33,430 bases of DNA from JABDCI01 sp964475835 (GTDB taxonomy: Bacteria; Verrucomicrobiota; Verrucomicrobiia; JABWAM01), in assembly GCA_964475835.1 (NCBI GenBank), contig CAYYYL010000031.1, forward strand, positions 1 to 33,430, given 5' to 3'. The position numbers were made by a program, and so were the translations under genes. A model generated the notes under the pieces. It saw only the letters and a list, made by a program, of their open reading frames with translations, was not told where the DNA came from and ran no database searches. Positions 8,315 to 16,384 of the stretch are shown piece by piece. Positions within the stretch are counted from its first letter, which is position 1, and every line of letters starts with the position of its first letter.

Positions 8315-9157
8315 ATGACCTACGCTCAGACCAGAATTTTGCGGAACGTCTTCATTTACATCATGTTGATCCTGGGGGCGATTGTCTTCATGGCGCCGTT
8401 TGCATGGATGGTGTCCACCGCTCTTAAGCCGTTGAATGAAACCATGACCATTCCGATGAAGTGGATTCCGAGTCGCATTCACTGGGAAAACTTTCCAGAT
8501 GCCATTCGGGGCATGGGGTCGTTCTGGCTCTTCGCCCGCAACACGTTTTTTCTCTGCATCATGACGGTGATTGGAACCACACTTTCCAGCGCCCTGGCCG
8601 CATACGGATTCTCCCGCATCGAGTGGAAGGGGCGCGACAAGATGTTTCTCCTCGCGCTGGCCACCATGATGATCCCTTTTCCGGTGGTCATGGTTCCCCT
8701 CTACAGCCTTTTCAAAACCCTAGGGTGGATCGGATCCTTCAAACCCATGTGGGTGCCCTCCTTTTTTGCCACGGGGTTCAACGTCTTCCTGTTGCGTCAG
8801 TTTTTTCTGACAATTCCGAAGGATCTTTCCGAGGCCGCACGAATCGATGGTTGCAGTGAGATGCGGATTTTCTTTCAGATCATTCTTCCCTTGAGCAAGT
8901 CGGCCCTGCTGGTGGTGGCGCTCTTCCAGTTCATGTACACATGGAACGATTTTCTGGGCCCTCTGATTTATCTGACGGAGCAGAATCAATTCACCCTGGC
9001 CCTCGGCCTTCAGGCTTTTCAGAGCCAGGAAGGTGGCACCCTCTGGCATCATTTGATGGCGGCATCCACCCTGGTGGTGCTTCCGATCATGGTCCTCTTC
9101 TTCTCCACCCAGAAGTCGTTCATCCAGGGCATCTCGACCACGGGAACAAAGGAGTGA
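8315..9157 (+). CDS. Sugar ABC transporter permease, second subunit (UgpE/MalG type)
   Basis: 280 aa inner-membrane permease of the carbohydrate-uptake CUT1 class. The N-terminal membrane segment (FIYIMLILGAIVFMAPFAWM) is followed by the family-typical SLLFKT-like region (VVMVPLYSLFKTLGWIGS). The EAA loop reads EAARIDGCSEMRIFFQIILP at about residue 170-190. It begins one base after the first permease stop and ends the operon. About 190 bases of repeat-rich DNA then separate it from the next gene. Confidence 0.94.
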   Translation: MTYAQTRILRNVFIYIMLILGAIVFMAPFAWMVSTALKPLNETMTIPMKWIPSRIHWENFPDAIRGMGSFWLFARNTFFLCIMTVIGTTLSSALAAYGFSRIEWKGRDKMFLLALATMMIPFPVVMVPLYSLFKTLGWIGSFKPMWVPSFFATGFNVFLLRQFFLTIPKDLSEAARIDGCSEMRIFFQIILPLSKSALLVVALFQFMYTWNDFLGPLIYLTEQNQFTLALGLQAFQSQEGGTLWHHLMAASTLVVLPIMVLFFSTQKSFIQGISTTGTKE

Positions 9158-9190
9158 GTCCATTTGCCCAAAATTGATCATCGCAAAATA

Positions 9191-9261
9191 GGGAGGCGGC
9201 GCGCCTGGCGGCCGCGCCCTACCTAAAACCGGGTAGGGACGCCTCGCCGAGGCTCCGCAGG
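9191..9261. repeat. Paired GC-rich palindromes of family C, arranged back to back
   Basis: One palindrome (9191-9223, ending CGCGCCCTACC) is followed after 7 bases by another (9231-9261) starting GGGTAGGGACGCC, whose core GCCTCG-C-CGAGGC is self-complementary. The CCCTACC and GGTAGGG ends therefore face each other. The same end sequence recurs at 901-925 and 29630-29727. The rest of the 9158-9349 gap carries low-complexity 'cttgaactttgattcttgaacttt' style sequence and no gene. Confidence 0.75.
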
Positions 9262-9349
9262 TGGCATTTTGAATGCATGCCCTCGTTGCAAAATATGGGT
9301 TCAAGATGTCTTGTCTTGAACTTTGATTCTTGAACTTTAAACTTACCTC

Positions 9350-9766
9350 ATGCCTCCTGTTCCCGGTTTACGCAGTCCCCGAGAAAAAATGTGCACCTGG
9401 GTCCATCTGCCCCGTTTTGTGGATAAGATCCGGTTGCATGCAGCGGGCAAACTGCCCCCCGACTATCAGGAAAATTTCTGCAAGGGCTTCGACGGCTACT
9501 GGCTTGAAGCCAGTGGAGTGAATAAGGACGAGTTTCTGGAGCTCGTTCAGAAATCGAGGAATGACACCGAGGTGGTTCAATGGGTGAACGCCTATGTTCA
9601 GAAAACGCCTCAGGAGATCGAAGCTTTTAATCAACGCGTATTGAATCGTGGGCGCAAAGATGATGCCACCCCCCGATTGGTGCAACGAAAGAAGGAGTTG
9701 GGGTTGGATCGTCCCGATATCCAGACCTTCGTCGATTTGATTGATGCCGACGAAGGTCGGCTCTGA
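9350..9766 (+). CDS. DUF5069 domain protein
   Basis: 138 aa soluble protein. The opening PGLRSPREKMCTWVHLPRFV and the central DKIRLHAAGKLPPDYQ and KGFDGYWLEASGV match the DUF5069 family as I know it, including its usual length of ~140 aa. The family is small, common in PVC-group bacteria, and has no assigned function. The gene is a single unit between the ABC operon and the convergent korAB genes. A perfect-stem bidirectional terminator lies ~100 bases downstream. The ATG at 9350 gives the expected N-terminus. Confidence 0.88.
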   Translation: MPPVPGLRSPREKMCTWVHLPRFVDKIRLHAAGKLPPDYQENFCKGFDGYWLEASGVNKDEFLELVQKSRNDTEVVQWVNAYVQKTPQEIEAFNQRVLNRGRKDDATPRLVQRKKELGLDRPDIQTFVDLIDADEGRL

Positions 9767-9871
9767 TTCCAATTCCATTTCTGCGAGTCGTGGATGATCG
9801 GAGAACTCTTCTTTTTAAGAGGATCCGGAGACGTTCCTTTTCCGTTCACCCTGCTTCCATTCTGCCAAACA

Positions 9872-9907
9872 AAAACGCCTTGTGCTGTTTCCAGCACAAG
9901 GCGTTTT
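9872..9907. terminator. Bidirectional intrinsic terminator between DUF5069 gene and korB
   Basis: A perfect 16-bp stem (AAAACGCCTTGTGCTG) with a TTTC loop and its exact complement. A-rich and T-rich ends give a U-tract on either strand. It sits between two convergent genes, 105 bases after DUF5069 and 40 bases beyond the korB stop, as expected for a shared terminator. Confidence 0.92.
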
Positions 9908-9947
9908 AAGTTTCATCCACCTTCGCCTTTCGGCGAGGGGGGGCAGT

Positions 9948-10859
9948 CTACATCATCTCCTTGAGCAACCCCTGGGTCTGCTCTGCCGAAAGTCCGAGAG
10001 GACGAGTGGCGAGGGGGCCGCCTTTGAGGACGGGCTCGAGATCCTGCAACGTGGGCAGGTCGGTTCGCTTCCAGAAGAGACCGATGGGAATCTCGTCACC
10101 CCATTGATAGCCGTACTTCATCGCGGAATTGTAGTCCGTCGGATTGTGGCCGTAGTCGTCCAACAGCTTGGTCTTCTGCTGGAAGTATTCCTTGGTGTTG
10201 ACCTTGTTGTACGTGATGCAGGGGCTGAATACATCAACGAGGGAGAATCCCTTGTGAAGAATCGCGTTCTTGATGAGTTGCACGAGGTGCTTCTGATTTC
10301 CCGTGAACCCACGGGCGACGTAGGTGGCGCCGGCGGTGATCGCCAGGGGAATCGGATTGATGGGGTTTTCGATATTGCCGTCCGGGGTGCTCTTGGTCTT
10401 AGCGCCTTTCAAACTGGTCGGAGAGGTTTGTCCCGTGGTCAATCCGTAGATCTGGTTGTCCATCACGATGTAGGTGATGTCCAGATTGCGGCGGGCGGTG
10501 TGGATGAAGTGATTGCATCCGATTCCGTATCCGTCGCCGTCGCCGCCGGTGGCGATGACGGTGAGATCATTGTTTCCAAGCTTCAGTCCGGTCGCGACCG
10601 GGAGGGAACGGCCATGCAGCGTGTGCATCCCGTAGCAGTTGATGAAGCCGGGGAGGTTCGAGGAACAGCCGATGCCGCTGACAACAGCGACTTTATTCGG
10701 GGCGAGACCGATTTCGCCCAGGGCGGCCTGGACGGCTGCGAGCACGCCGAAGTCACCACAACCCGGACACCAGTCCGGATGGGTTTTGAACTTGTAGCTT
10801 TTGGCCGAAACGCCGGCCGACTGAGGATTCGTTTTGGGAGCTTCGAGGACAGTACTCAT
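9948..10859 (-). CDS. korB: 2-oxoacid:ferredoxin oxidoreductase, beta subunit
   Basis: 303 aa. This is the thiamine-diphosphate-binding beta subunit of 2-oxoglutarate (or related 2-oxoacid) ferredoxin oxidoreductase. The enzyme converts 2-oxoacid, CoA and oxidised ferredoxin to acyl-CoA, CO2 and reduced ferredoxin in the cytoplasm. Visible motifs are HPDWCPGCGDFGVLAAVQ near residue 30, GIGCSSNLPGF near 65, the TPP/Mg signature GGDGDGYGIG near 110 and DNQIYGLTTGQTSPTS near 140. The cysteines in CPGC and GC are those that bind the FeS cluster in this family. It follows korA with a 5-base gap. The 2-oxoglutarate assignment rests on similarity to two-subunit KorAB; another 2-oxoacid is possible. 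Confidence 0.93.
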   Translation of the reverse strand: MSTVLEAPKTNPQSAGVSAKSYKFKTHPDWCPGCGDFGVLAAVQAALGEIGLAPNKVAVVSGIGCSSNLPGFINCYGMHTLHGRSLPVATGLKLGNNDLTVIATGGDGDGYGIGCNHFIHTARRNLDITYIVMDNQIYGLTTGQTSPTSLKGAKTKSTPDGNIENPINPIPLAITAGATYVARGFTGNQKHLVQLIKNAILHKGFSLVDVFSPCITYNKVNTKEYFQQKTKLLDDYGHNPTDYNSAMKYGYQWGDEIPIGLFWKRTDLPTLQDLEPVLKGGPLATRPLGLSAEQTQGLLKEMM

Positions 10860-10864
10860 ATAAA

Positions 10865-12670
10865 TTAAACCATGACTTCGTGAACGGGAACCGAATGATT
10901 CGTTTTGCCCGCGAGTTGTTCTTTGACCGCGTTGACGATGTGATGTGGCATGAAGGGTTCGCCATCATACTTGCGAATGTGCCCTTTTGCCTTGAAGCCG
11001 GTCTCGGCGCGCAGGAAGCGTGCGAACTGGCCGCTGAAGTTGTTTTCCACGATGATCACGTGCTTGCTCTTGTTCAGAATCTCGGTGACTTCCTTCTCGT
11101 GGAAGGGGACGAGCCACTTGATCTGGAGCTGGCTGGCAACGATGCCTTCCTCAGCCGCGAGCTTTTCAACCGCTTCGCGAATGACGCCTTCCGTGGAGCC
11201 CCAGCCGACCAGGGTGACCTGGGCGTTTTCGGGACCGACCAGTTTCGGAGCGGGAATTGCCGAAAGGGCGAGTTCCATCTTCCGCATGCGCTTCTCATGC
11301 ATCGCACGGCGCTTGTTCGGATTGGTGTACTCGTCCGAGATTAGCACGCCGTCCTCATCATGCTCGTCGGTCGAGACGACATGGAGATGTCCGGGGGTGC
11401 CGGGGAGCGCGCGGGGGGAAACCCCGTCCGCGGTGATCTTGTAGCGCAGGTAGGCGCGGTCGTTCGCACCGCCAAAGGCGTTGGAGGCGTCTCCTTCATA
11501 GGGAAGAATGGCGCCGCGGTCGATCTTGGGGCTAGTATTCAGCTCCGCCGGATCAAAACTGCTGAAGTTTTCCGAGATCAGGAGATCGCTCAGAACGATT
11601 GCAGGGCATTGAAACCGGTCGGTCAGATTGAAGACTTCGCCCATCGTGTTGTGCGCATCGACCACGCCGGTCGGGGCCACGATGAAGCGGGGATAGTCGC
11701 CCTGGCCGGAACCGAAAGCCTGCCAGAGATCGCCTTGTTCGGTTTTCGTCGGAACGCCGGTCGCGGGGCCTGCGCGCATCACATTGATGCAGACGACAGG
11801 CAATTCCATCATCGAGGCGGCGCCGAGCGCTTCCGTCATGAGGGCAAACCCGCCGCCGGAAGTGGCGCACATGGAGCGACAACCGGAATGAGCGGCCCCG
11901 ATCACCATGTTCGCGACGCTGATTTCGTCCTCCACCTGGCGGACCATGATGTCCAGCTTGCGGGCGTGGTTGGCCATCCATACCAGGACCCCGGTTGAGG
12001 GGCTCATGGGGTAGGCGCAGTAGAATTTGACTCCGGCCACCGCTCCACCCATGGCGAGCATGTTGTTGCCGTTGTTGACGGCCAGCTTCTTTCCGGTATC
12101 GGGAAGTTTGGCGGGGAAGGCCTTGAAATTGGCTGCAGCGTAGTCGTAGGCGGCCTTGGCGACGTTGACATTTTCGGCGATGACGGCGTCCCCCTTCTTT
12201 TTGAAGCGATGAGCCAGCGCATCCTCGAGGACCTTGAATTCAACGCCCACCATCTGGAGCATGGCGGCGATGCCCATGGTATTGATGTTCAATTTCCCTG
12301 TGCTGGCGCCCTGGAGGGTTTTTACCGGAATGGCGCAGAGCTGCACGCCTTCGGCAACCTGGCCGGGTTTGACCTTGTCCGAGTCAAAAAAGACCGCGGT
12401 TCCGGCCGTCATCAGTTTCAGATGGCGGTCCATGGTATCCTGATTCAGGGTAATCAGGGCATCAAGCTTGTCTCCGAAGCTCCGGACGGGACCGTCGCTG
12501 GTCCGGATGGTAAGGAACGTGTGTCCGCCACGAATGATCGATTGATACGCGTTATACGACTGAAGGTTCAGTCCGCGACGGGCAAAAATTTGAGCGAGGA
12601 TTTCTCCAGGTGTGGCAATACCTTGTCCTGCCTCACCCCCAATACCAACGGCAAAATCTACTTTAGGCAT
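10865..12670 (-). CDS. korA: 2-oxoacid:ferredoxin oxidoreductase, alpha subunit (gamma-alpha fusion)
   Basis: 601 aa, the usual size for the fused gamma+alpha subunit. Residues ~1-190 are the gamma domain (GIGGEAGQGIATPGEILAQI, YQSIIRGGHTFLTIRTSD). Residues ~210-600 are the alpha pyrimidine-binding and transketolase C-like domains (YPMSPSTGVLVWMA, SGGGFALMTEALGAASM, VVCINVMRAGPATGVPTKTE). With KorB it makes a ferredoxin-linked 2-oxoacid oxidoreductase, used in oxidative or reductive TCA steps. No separate ferredoxin-like delta subunit is nearby, as is usual for the two-gene form. It is divergent from lpd-lipA, which serve the lipoate-dependent dehydrogenase route for similar substrates. Confidence 0.94.
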   Translation of the reverse strand: MPKVDFAVGIGGEAGQGIATPGEILAQIFARRGLNLQSYNAYQSIIRGGHTFLTIRTSDGPVRSFGDKLDALITLNQDTMDRHLKLMTAGTAVFFDSDKVKPGQVAEGVQLCAIPVKTLQGASTGKLNINTMGIAAMLQMVGVEFKVLEDALAHRFKKKGDAVIAENVNVAKAAYDYAAANFKAFPAKLPDTGKKLAVNNGNNMLAMGGAVAGVKFYCAYPMSPSTGVLVWMANHARKLDIMVRQVEDEISVANMVIGAAHSGCRSMCATSGGGFALMTEALGAASMMELPVVCINVMRAGPATGVPTKTEQGDLWQAFGSGQGDYPRFIVAPTGVVDAHNTMGEVFNLTDRFQCPAIVLSDLLISENFSSFDPAELNTSPKIDRGAILPYEGDASNAFGGANDRAYLRYKITADGVSPRALPGTPGHLHVVSTDEHDEDGVLISDEYTNPNKRRAMHEKRMRKMELALSAIPAPKLVGPENAQVTLVGWGSTEGVIREAVEKLAAEEGIVASQLQIKWLVPFHEKEVTEILNKSKHVIIVENNFSGQFARFLRAETGFKAKGHIRKYDGEPFMPHHIVNAVKEQLAGKTNHSVPVHEVMV

Positions 12671-12679
12671 AAGCTACAA

Positions 12680-12707
12680 AGGTTAGCTCCAACCGCTTCA
12701 TTTGCAA
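12680..12707 (-). promoter_or_regulatory. Candidate sigma70-type promoter for korAB
   Basis: On the minus strand TTGCAA (12707-12702) and TAACCT (12685-12680) are spaced 16 bases apart, about 10 bases before the korA ATG. The fit is moderate and the leader would be very short. Confidence 0.3.
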
Positions 12708-12822
12708 GAAAAGAGTGCAGGTTGTCTTTTGATTTTTTGGAGGCTTCCCCAGGGTTGTTTTGGAGCTCTTCGTGCTTTCCACTTGCGGAAACTCTGTGAA
12801 ATCAGCTTTTGTGGAAGGGCTC

Positions 12823-14217
12823 ATGCAAGAAGGCTATGATCTATTGGTAATCGGTGGTGGTCCCGCAGGGTATGTGGGGGCGATTCGTGCCGCCCAGCTT
12901 GGCAAGCGCGTGGCTGTGATCGAGCGGGAACGGCCCGGGGGTACCTGTCTGCATTGGGGATGCATTCCCACAAAGTCCCTTCTCAAAAGCGCTGAGCTTT
13001 ATGAACAGATCCAGCACGCCGACCTCTTTGGATTGAAAGTGGGAAGCGTGGAGGTCGATTTTCCGAAGGTAATCGCCCGCAGTCGAGGGATTGCCGACCG
13101 CTTGTCCAAAGGAATCGAGCTGCTTTTCAAGAAGCACAAGATCGAGCAGATCTCCGGTGTGGGTACCCTGGTGGAACCCGGTCGCGTTCGGGTAAAGCCT
13201 GCCACCGGCGAGGCGCGGGAAGTGACGGCGGAACGCATTCTTCTGGCCACGGGAGCCCGTCCCAGGATGCTTCCCGTGGCGAAGGTGGATGGGAATACAG
13301 TCCTCACAAGCCGGGAGGCCATGGTTCTGCCCAAGCCCCCGAAATCGATCGTGATTGTCGGAGCAGGGGCCATTGGAGTGGAGTTCGCATCCTTTTTTCA
13401 TGCGTTTGGAAGCCATGTGACGCTGGTGGAGATGCTGCCGCAGATTCTTCCTTTTGAAGATGAAGAGGTGGCGGGGGAGCTGGCGAAACAATTTCGCCGC
13501 CGTGGTATTCAGGTTTTTACGGAAACCCGTCTTGAACAGTGTGAGATCCATCCTGGAGGTGCGAAACTTCGTTTTTCCGGCAAGGATCCGTCGATAGCCG
13601 AAGTGGAAACCGAGAAGGTGTTGCTGGCGATCGGATTGGAGGCGAATGTGAAGGATCTTTTTGATGAGAAGATGACGCCCCAGCTTGAGAAGGGCTATGT
13701 GAAGGTAAATGCCCGGTATGAAACGAGCATCCCGGGAGTCTATGGCGCGGGGGATGTGATCGGACCACCCTGGCTGGCCCATGTGGCCTCCTTCGAAGCG
13801 ATTCAGGCGGTGGAGGGGATGTTCGGCGTGCGAGAACCGCGAAAGGCGGTGATCTATCCGAGTTGCATCTATTGCCAGCCCCAGGTGGCGAGCGTGGGTT
13901 TGACGGAAAGAAAGGCCAAGGAACTCGGAAAAAACTATCGCGTGGGCAAGTTTCCCTTCTTCACCCTCGGCAAGGCTCTTGCGGCGGGGGATAACACCGG
14001 CTTTGTGAAACTGATTTTCGAGGAACCCAAGGGAGCGATCCTTGGGGCGCATATCATCGGGGCCGAGGCGACGGAGCTTGTGAGCGAGGTCAATCTGGGA
14101 ATGAACATGGAGGCGACAAGGGATCACATCGTGGCGACGCTGCATGCGCATCCCACTCTGTCGGAAGCCCTGGCGGAAGCCGCTGCTGCGTCCGTGGGAG
14201 AGGCCATTCACGGATGA
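12823..14217 (+). CDS. lpd: Dihydrolipoyl dehydrogenase (E3)
   Basis: 464 aa flavoprotein that reoxidises dihydrolipoyl groups of 2-oxoacid dehydrogenase or glycine-cleavage complexes, passing electrons to NAD+. The FAD motif GGGPAGYVGA (residues 11-20), redox disulphide GGTCLHWGC (C42, C47), NAD motif GAGAIGVEFASFF (~180), second FAD motif YGAGDV (~310) and C-terminal HAHPTLSEAL (catalytic His/Glu) are all present. The frame is open back to 12760, but the ATG at 12823 has a GGAAGGG ribosome binding site 3-4 bases upstream and starts exactly at the FAD fold, so it was chosen. The stop overlaps the lipA start by 4 bases (ATGA). The pairing with lipoyl synthase supports a lipoate-dependent role. 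Confidence 0.95.
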   Translation: MQEGYDLLVIGGGPAGYVGAIRAAQLGKRVAVIERERPGGTCLHWGCIPTKSLLKSAELYEQIQHADLFGLKVGSVEVDFPKVIARSRGIADRLSKGIELLFKKHKIEQISGVGTLVEPGRVRVKPATGEAREVTAERILLATGARPRMLPVAKVDGNTVLTSREAMVLPKPPKSIVIVGAGAIGVEFASFFHAFGSHVTLVEMLPQILPFEDEEVAGELAKQFRRRGIQVFTETRLEQCEIHPGGAKLRFSGKDPSIAEVETEKVLLAIGLEANVKDLFDEKMTPQLEKGYVKVNARYETSIPGVYGAGDVIGPPWLAHVASFEAIQAVEGMFGVREPRKAVIYPSCIYCQPQVASVGLTERKAKELGKNYRVGKFPFFTLGKALAAGDNTGFVKLIFEEPKGAILGAHIIGAEATELVSEVNLGMNMEATRDHIVATLHAHPTLSEALAEAAAASVGEAIHG

Positions 14218-15206
14218 ACGTTCAAAGCTCAACGTTGAACATTCAAGATGGAGGACGACGCTCCGTCGTCGCCTACGCAGGAGATGTCGAAACGGCGACG
14301 ACGGAGCGTCGCCCTCCAAGTATAGAGGGGGAGAGGGCTCCTGATCGAAAGCCTTCCTGGCTCAAGATGCGGATTCCCGGGGGCATTGCGTATGCCACGG
14401 TTCGGGAACGGGTCGATTCCAACAAACTCCATACCGTCTGCGAAAGTGCCAAGTGCCCGAATCTGGGGGAATGCTGGGCGCACGGCACCGCGACATTCAT
14501 GATTCTGGGCGAGGTGTGTACGCGAAGTTGTGGTTTCTGTGCGGTAAAAACCGGGCGCCCCAACGAACTCGATTTGAATGAGCCGGAGCGTGTGGCGGTA
14601 GCGGTGAAGCTCATGAAGTTAAGGTACGTGGTTCTCACGTCCGTGGCCCGTGATGAATTGGCCGATGGAGGGGCGGGGGTATGGGCGAATACCATCCGGG
14701 CGGTTCGCCGTGAAAATCCGGATTGTCGCATCGAGACATTGATTCCCGATTTCAAAGGACGGGAGGATTTATTGCTTCAAGTGCTTGAGGCGGGTCCCGA
14801 TATCCTCAATCATAATCTGGAAACCGTCCCAAGACTGCATCCCCAAGTGAGGCCTCAGGCGAAATATGAACGCAGCTTGGAAGTGTTGCGCCGGGCGAAG
14901 CAAAGGAGGTTTTTGACGAAATCCAGCCTCATGCTGGGACTGGGCGAGACTTCGGAGGAGTTGGGGCAGGTTCTGGAGGATCTGCGGAGAGTGGAGGTGG
15001 ATATCCTGACCTTGGGGCAATACCTTCAGCCAACCGCCGCTCATCTTCCGGTGGTACGGTATCTTTCCCCGGATGAGTTTCTGGGTTGGAAGCGCCGGGG
15101 GATGGAGATGGGGTTTCGCGCGGTGGAATCCGGGCCGCTGGTTCGCAGTTCCTATCATGCGGATGAGCAGTCGGATCTGCTGTTTGCGACCCCGGGTATT
15201 GAGTGA
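14214..15206 (+). CDS. lipA: Lipoyl synthase, with REP-encoded N-terminal extension
   Basis: 330 aa radical-SAM enzyme that inserts two sulphurs into octanoyl-carrier domains to make lipoyl cofactor. Both FeS-binding sets are visible: the auxiliary cluster CESAKCPNLGEC (C76, C81, C87) and radical SAM CTRSCGFC (C102, C106, C109). The C-terminal RSSYHADEQ supplies the serine motif of the family. The conserved core begins at RKPSWLKMRIPGG (~residue 45). The preceding ~40 residues are translated from a complete two-hairpin REP element (DGGRRSVVA, ETATTERRPPS). No alternative ATG/GTG/TTG lies between the element and the conserved KPSWL, and the ATG at 14214 overlaps the lpd stop (ATGA). Translation through the repeat is therefore the simplest reading. 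Confidence 0.94.
   Translation: MNVQSSTLNIQDGGRRSVVAYAGDVETATTERRPPSIEGERAPDRKPSWLKMRIPGGIAYATVRERVDSNKLHTVCESAKCPNLGECWAHGTATFMILGEVCTRSCGFCAVKTGRPNELDLNEPERVAVAVKLMKLRYVVLTSVARDELADGGAGVWANTIRAVRRENPDCRIETLIPDFKGREDLLLQVLEAGPDILNHNLETVPRLHPQVRPQAKYERSLEVLRRAKQRRFLTKSSLMLGLGETSEELGQVLEDLRRVEVDILTLGQYLQPTAAHLPVVRYLSPDEFLGWKRRGMEMGFRAVESGPLVRSSYHADEQSDLLFATPGIE
14249..14318. repeat. Complete family A two-hairpin element inside lipA
   Basis: The outer 25-bp inverted repeat (14249-14273 and 14294-14318) has one mismatch, with a 20-base centre. Each arm folds by itself: GACGACG-CTC-CGTCGTC on the left and GGCGACG-ACGGAG-CGTCGCC on the right. The element lies wholly in the 5' coding part of lipA, in frame and free of stop codons. 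Confidence 0.9.
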
Positions 15207-15255
15207 TATCACTTTCGACCTTGAACTTTGAACTCCGTTCGCGCTAGGTAGAGGT

Positions 15256-15594
15256 ATGTCCTTCGCGATTCGAACCGTGGATGGTGTGTCCATTGTGGAC
15301 CTGGCCGGGGAAATTGATTTGTACAAATCACCCGAAGTGCGTGGTGAAATTGGAAAATTGATCGGACAGAAGACGAAGTCGTTGATCATCAATTTCGAAC
15401 GGGTTTCCTACATCGACAGTTCCGGTCTTGCCACGATGATCGATGCCTTTCAAAAATTGCGTGCTCATGGGGGGAAGTTGATTTTGGTGGGGCTGGCCAC
15501 GCCGGTTCGGAGTGTGTTCGAAGTGGCTCGTCTCGATAAATTCTTCCCGATCTTCGAAAAGGAAGCTGAAGCCCTTGCTTCCTTGAATTCATAG
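15256..15594 (+). CDS. STAS-domain protein (anti-sigma-factor antagonist / MlaB-like)
   Basis: 112 aa single STAS domain, cytoplasmic. The family signature GEIDLYKSPEVRGEI (~18-32) and the phosphorylation-loop YIDSSGLATM (52-61) are clear; Ser55 aligns with the serine phosphorylated by RsbW/SpoIIAB kinases in classical antagonists. Two roles fit the context. In Proteobacteria the small STAS protein MlaB binds the MlaF ATPase, and mlaE-mlaF-mlaD follow directly here. An RsbW-like kinase and a SpoIIE phosphatase also lie in the same run of genes, giving a full partner-switch set. The ATG at 15256 follows a weak AGAGG. Family assignment is secure; partner assignment is inference. Confidence 0.92.
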   Translation: MSFAIRTVDGVSIVDLAGEIDLYKSPEVRGEIGKLIGQKTKSLIINFERVSYIDSSGLATMIDAFQKLRAHGGKLILVGLATPVRSVFEVARLDKFFPIFEKEAEALASLNS

Positions 15595-15610
15595 GAAGAG
15601 ATCTGGCCGC

Positions 15611-16384
15611 TTGAAGACCCGGTTCCAGAGCTTCCTGATGCAGTTGGGGGATTACATCCTCCTGGTCCGGGAAGCTGTCCTGATTCTCACGCTCGGTGTT
15701 TTTCGTCACAAAGGTCCGCGTGCGAAACATGTGGTCCGGGAGATGCATATGATCGGCGTCGATTCCCTGGGAATCGTCTGTCTGGTGGTATTCTTTGTCG
15801 GTCTGGTGATTGCGATGCAGACGTCGTACGAATTGTTGAAAATGGGGACGGAGATGTATGTCGGGCGGGTGGTGGGGCTCACCGTGCTTCGTGAACTCGG
15901 ACCGTTGATCGCGACGATTGTTCTTGGGGGGCGCTCCGGTGCGGCCATTGCGGCGGAGATCGGAACGATGAAGGTGAATGAAGAAGTGGAGGCTCTCAAA
16001 ATCATGGGGATCGATCCTGTCCGGTTTTTGGTTGCCCCACGCATCCTGGCTTTCACGACGATGGCTCCGGTCCTTGCCGTCATTGCCGATTATGTTGGTA
16101 TTCTCGGTGGATTTTTGATTGCCGTGTTCAGTCTCAATCTCACCCCTTCCCAATATCTCGATACCATGATCAACGGTCTTGTGGTGAAGGATTTCATCTC
16201 CGGCATCGTGAAGAGCACGGTTTTCGGGTTTCTTGTTGGCAGCATTGCCTGCTACTTCGGATATCAGACGGAGGGCGGTGCCGAGGCCGTGGGACGTTCC
16301 ACCACCCTGTCGGTCGTGACCTCGATTATCATGATCATCGTGGCTGATGCTGTGATGACCGGCATTTTTGTGTATATCCTGTGA
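15611..16384 (+). CDS. mlaE: Mla-type phospholipid ABC transporter permease
   Basis: 257 aa inner-membrane permease that, with MlaF and MlaD, moves phospholipids between the inner and outer membranes. The diagnostic central block is present: LRELGPLIATIVLGGRSGAA, followed by AAEIGTMKVNEEVEALKIMG, then IDPVRFLVAPR. Five to six hydrophobic segments follow the family pattern. The start was taken as TTG at 15611, which has AGGAAGAG about 10 bases upstream; ATG at 15638 is an alternative losing 9 residues. The stop overlaps the GTG of mlaF. Confidence 0.94.
   Translation: MKTRFQSFLMQLGDYILLVREAVLILTLGVFRHKGPRAKHVVREMHMIGVDSLGIVCLVVFFVGLVIAMQTSYELLKMGTEMYVGRVVGLTVLRELGPLIATIVLGGRSGAAIAAEIGTMKVNEEVEALKIMGIDPVRFLVAPRILAFTTMAPVLAVIADYVGILGGFLIAVFSLNLTPSQYLDTMINGLVVKDFISGIVKSTVFGFLVGSIACYFGYQTEGGAEAVGRSTTLSVVTSIIMIIVADAVMTGIFVYIL

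Noticed and set aside
9882..10868. Long plus-strand frame of 328 codons opposite korB
   Set aside because: The minus strand encodes an unmistakable KorB; the opposite frame is a codon-bias shadow and begins inside the terminator.
12760..12822. Earlier ATG for lpd at 12760
   Set aside because: It adds 21 unusual residues, while the ATG at 12823 has a good ribosome binding site and begins at the FAD motif.
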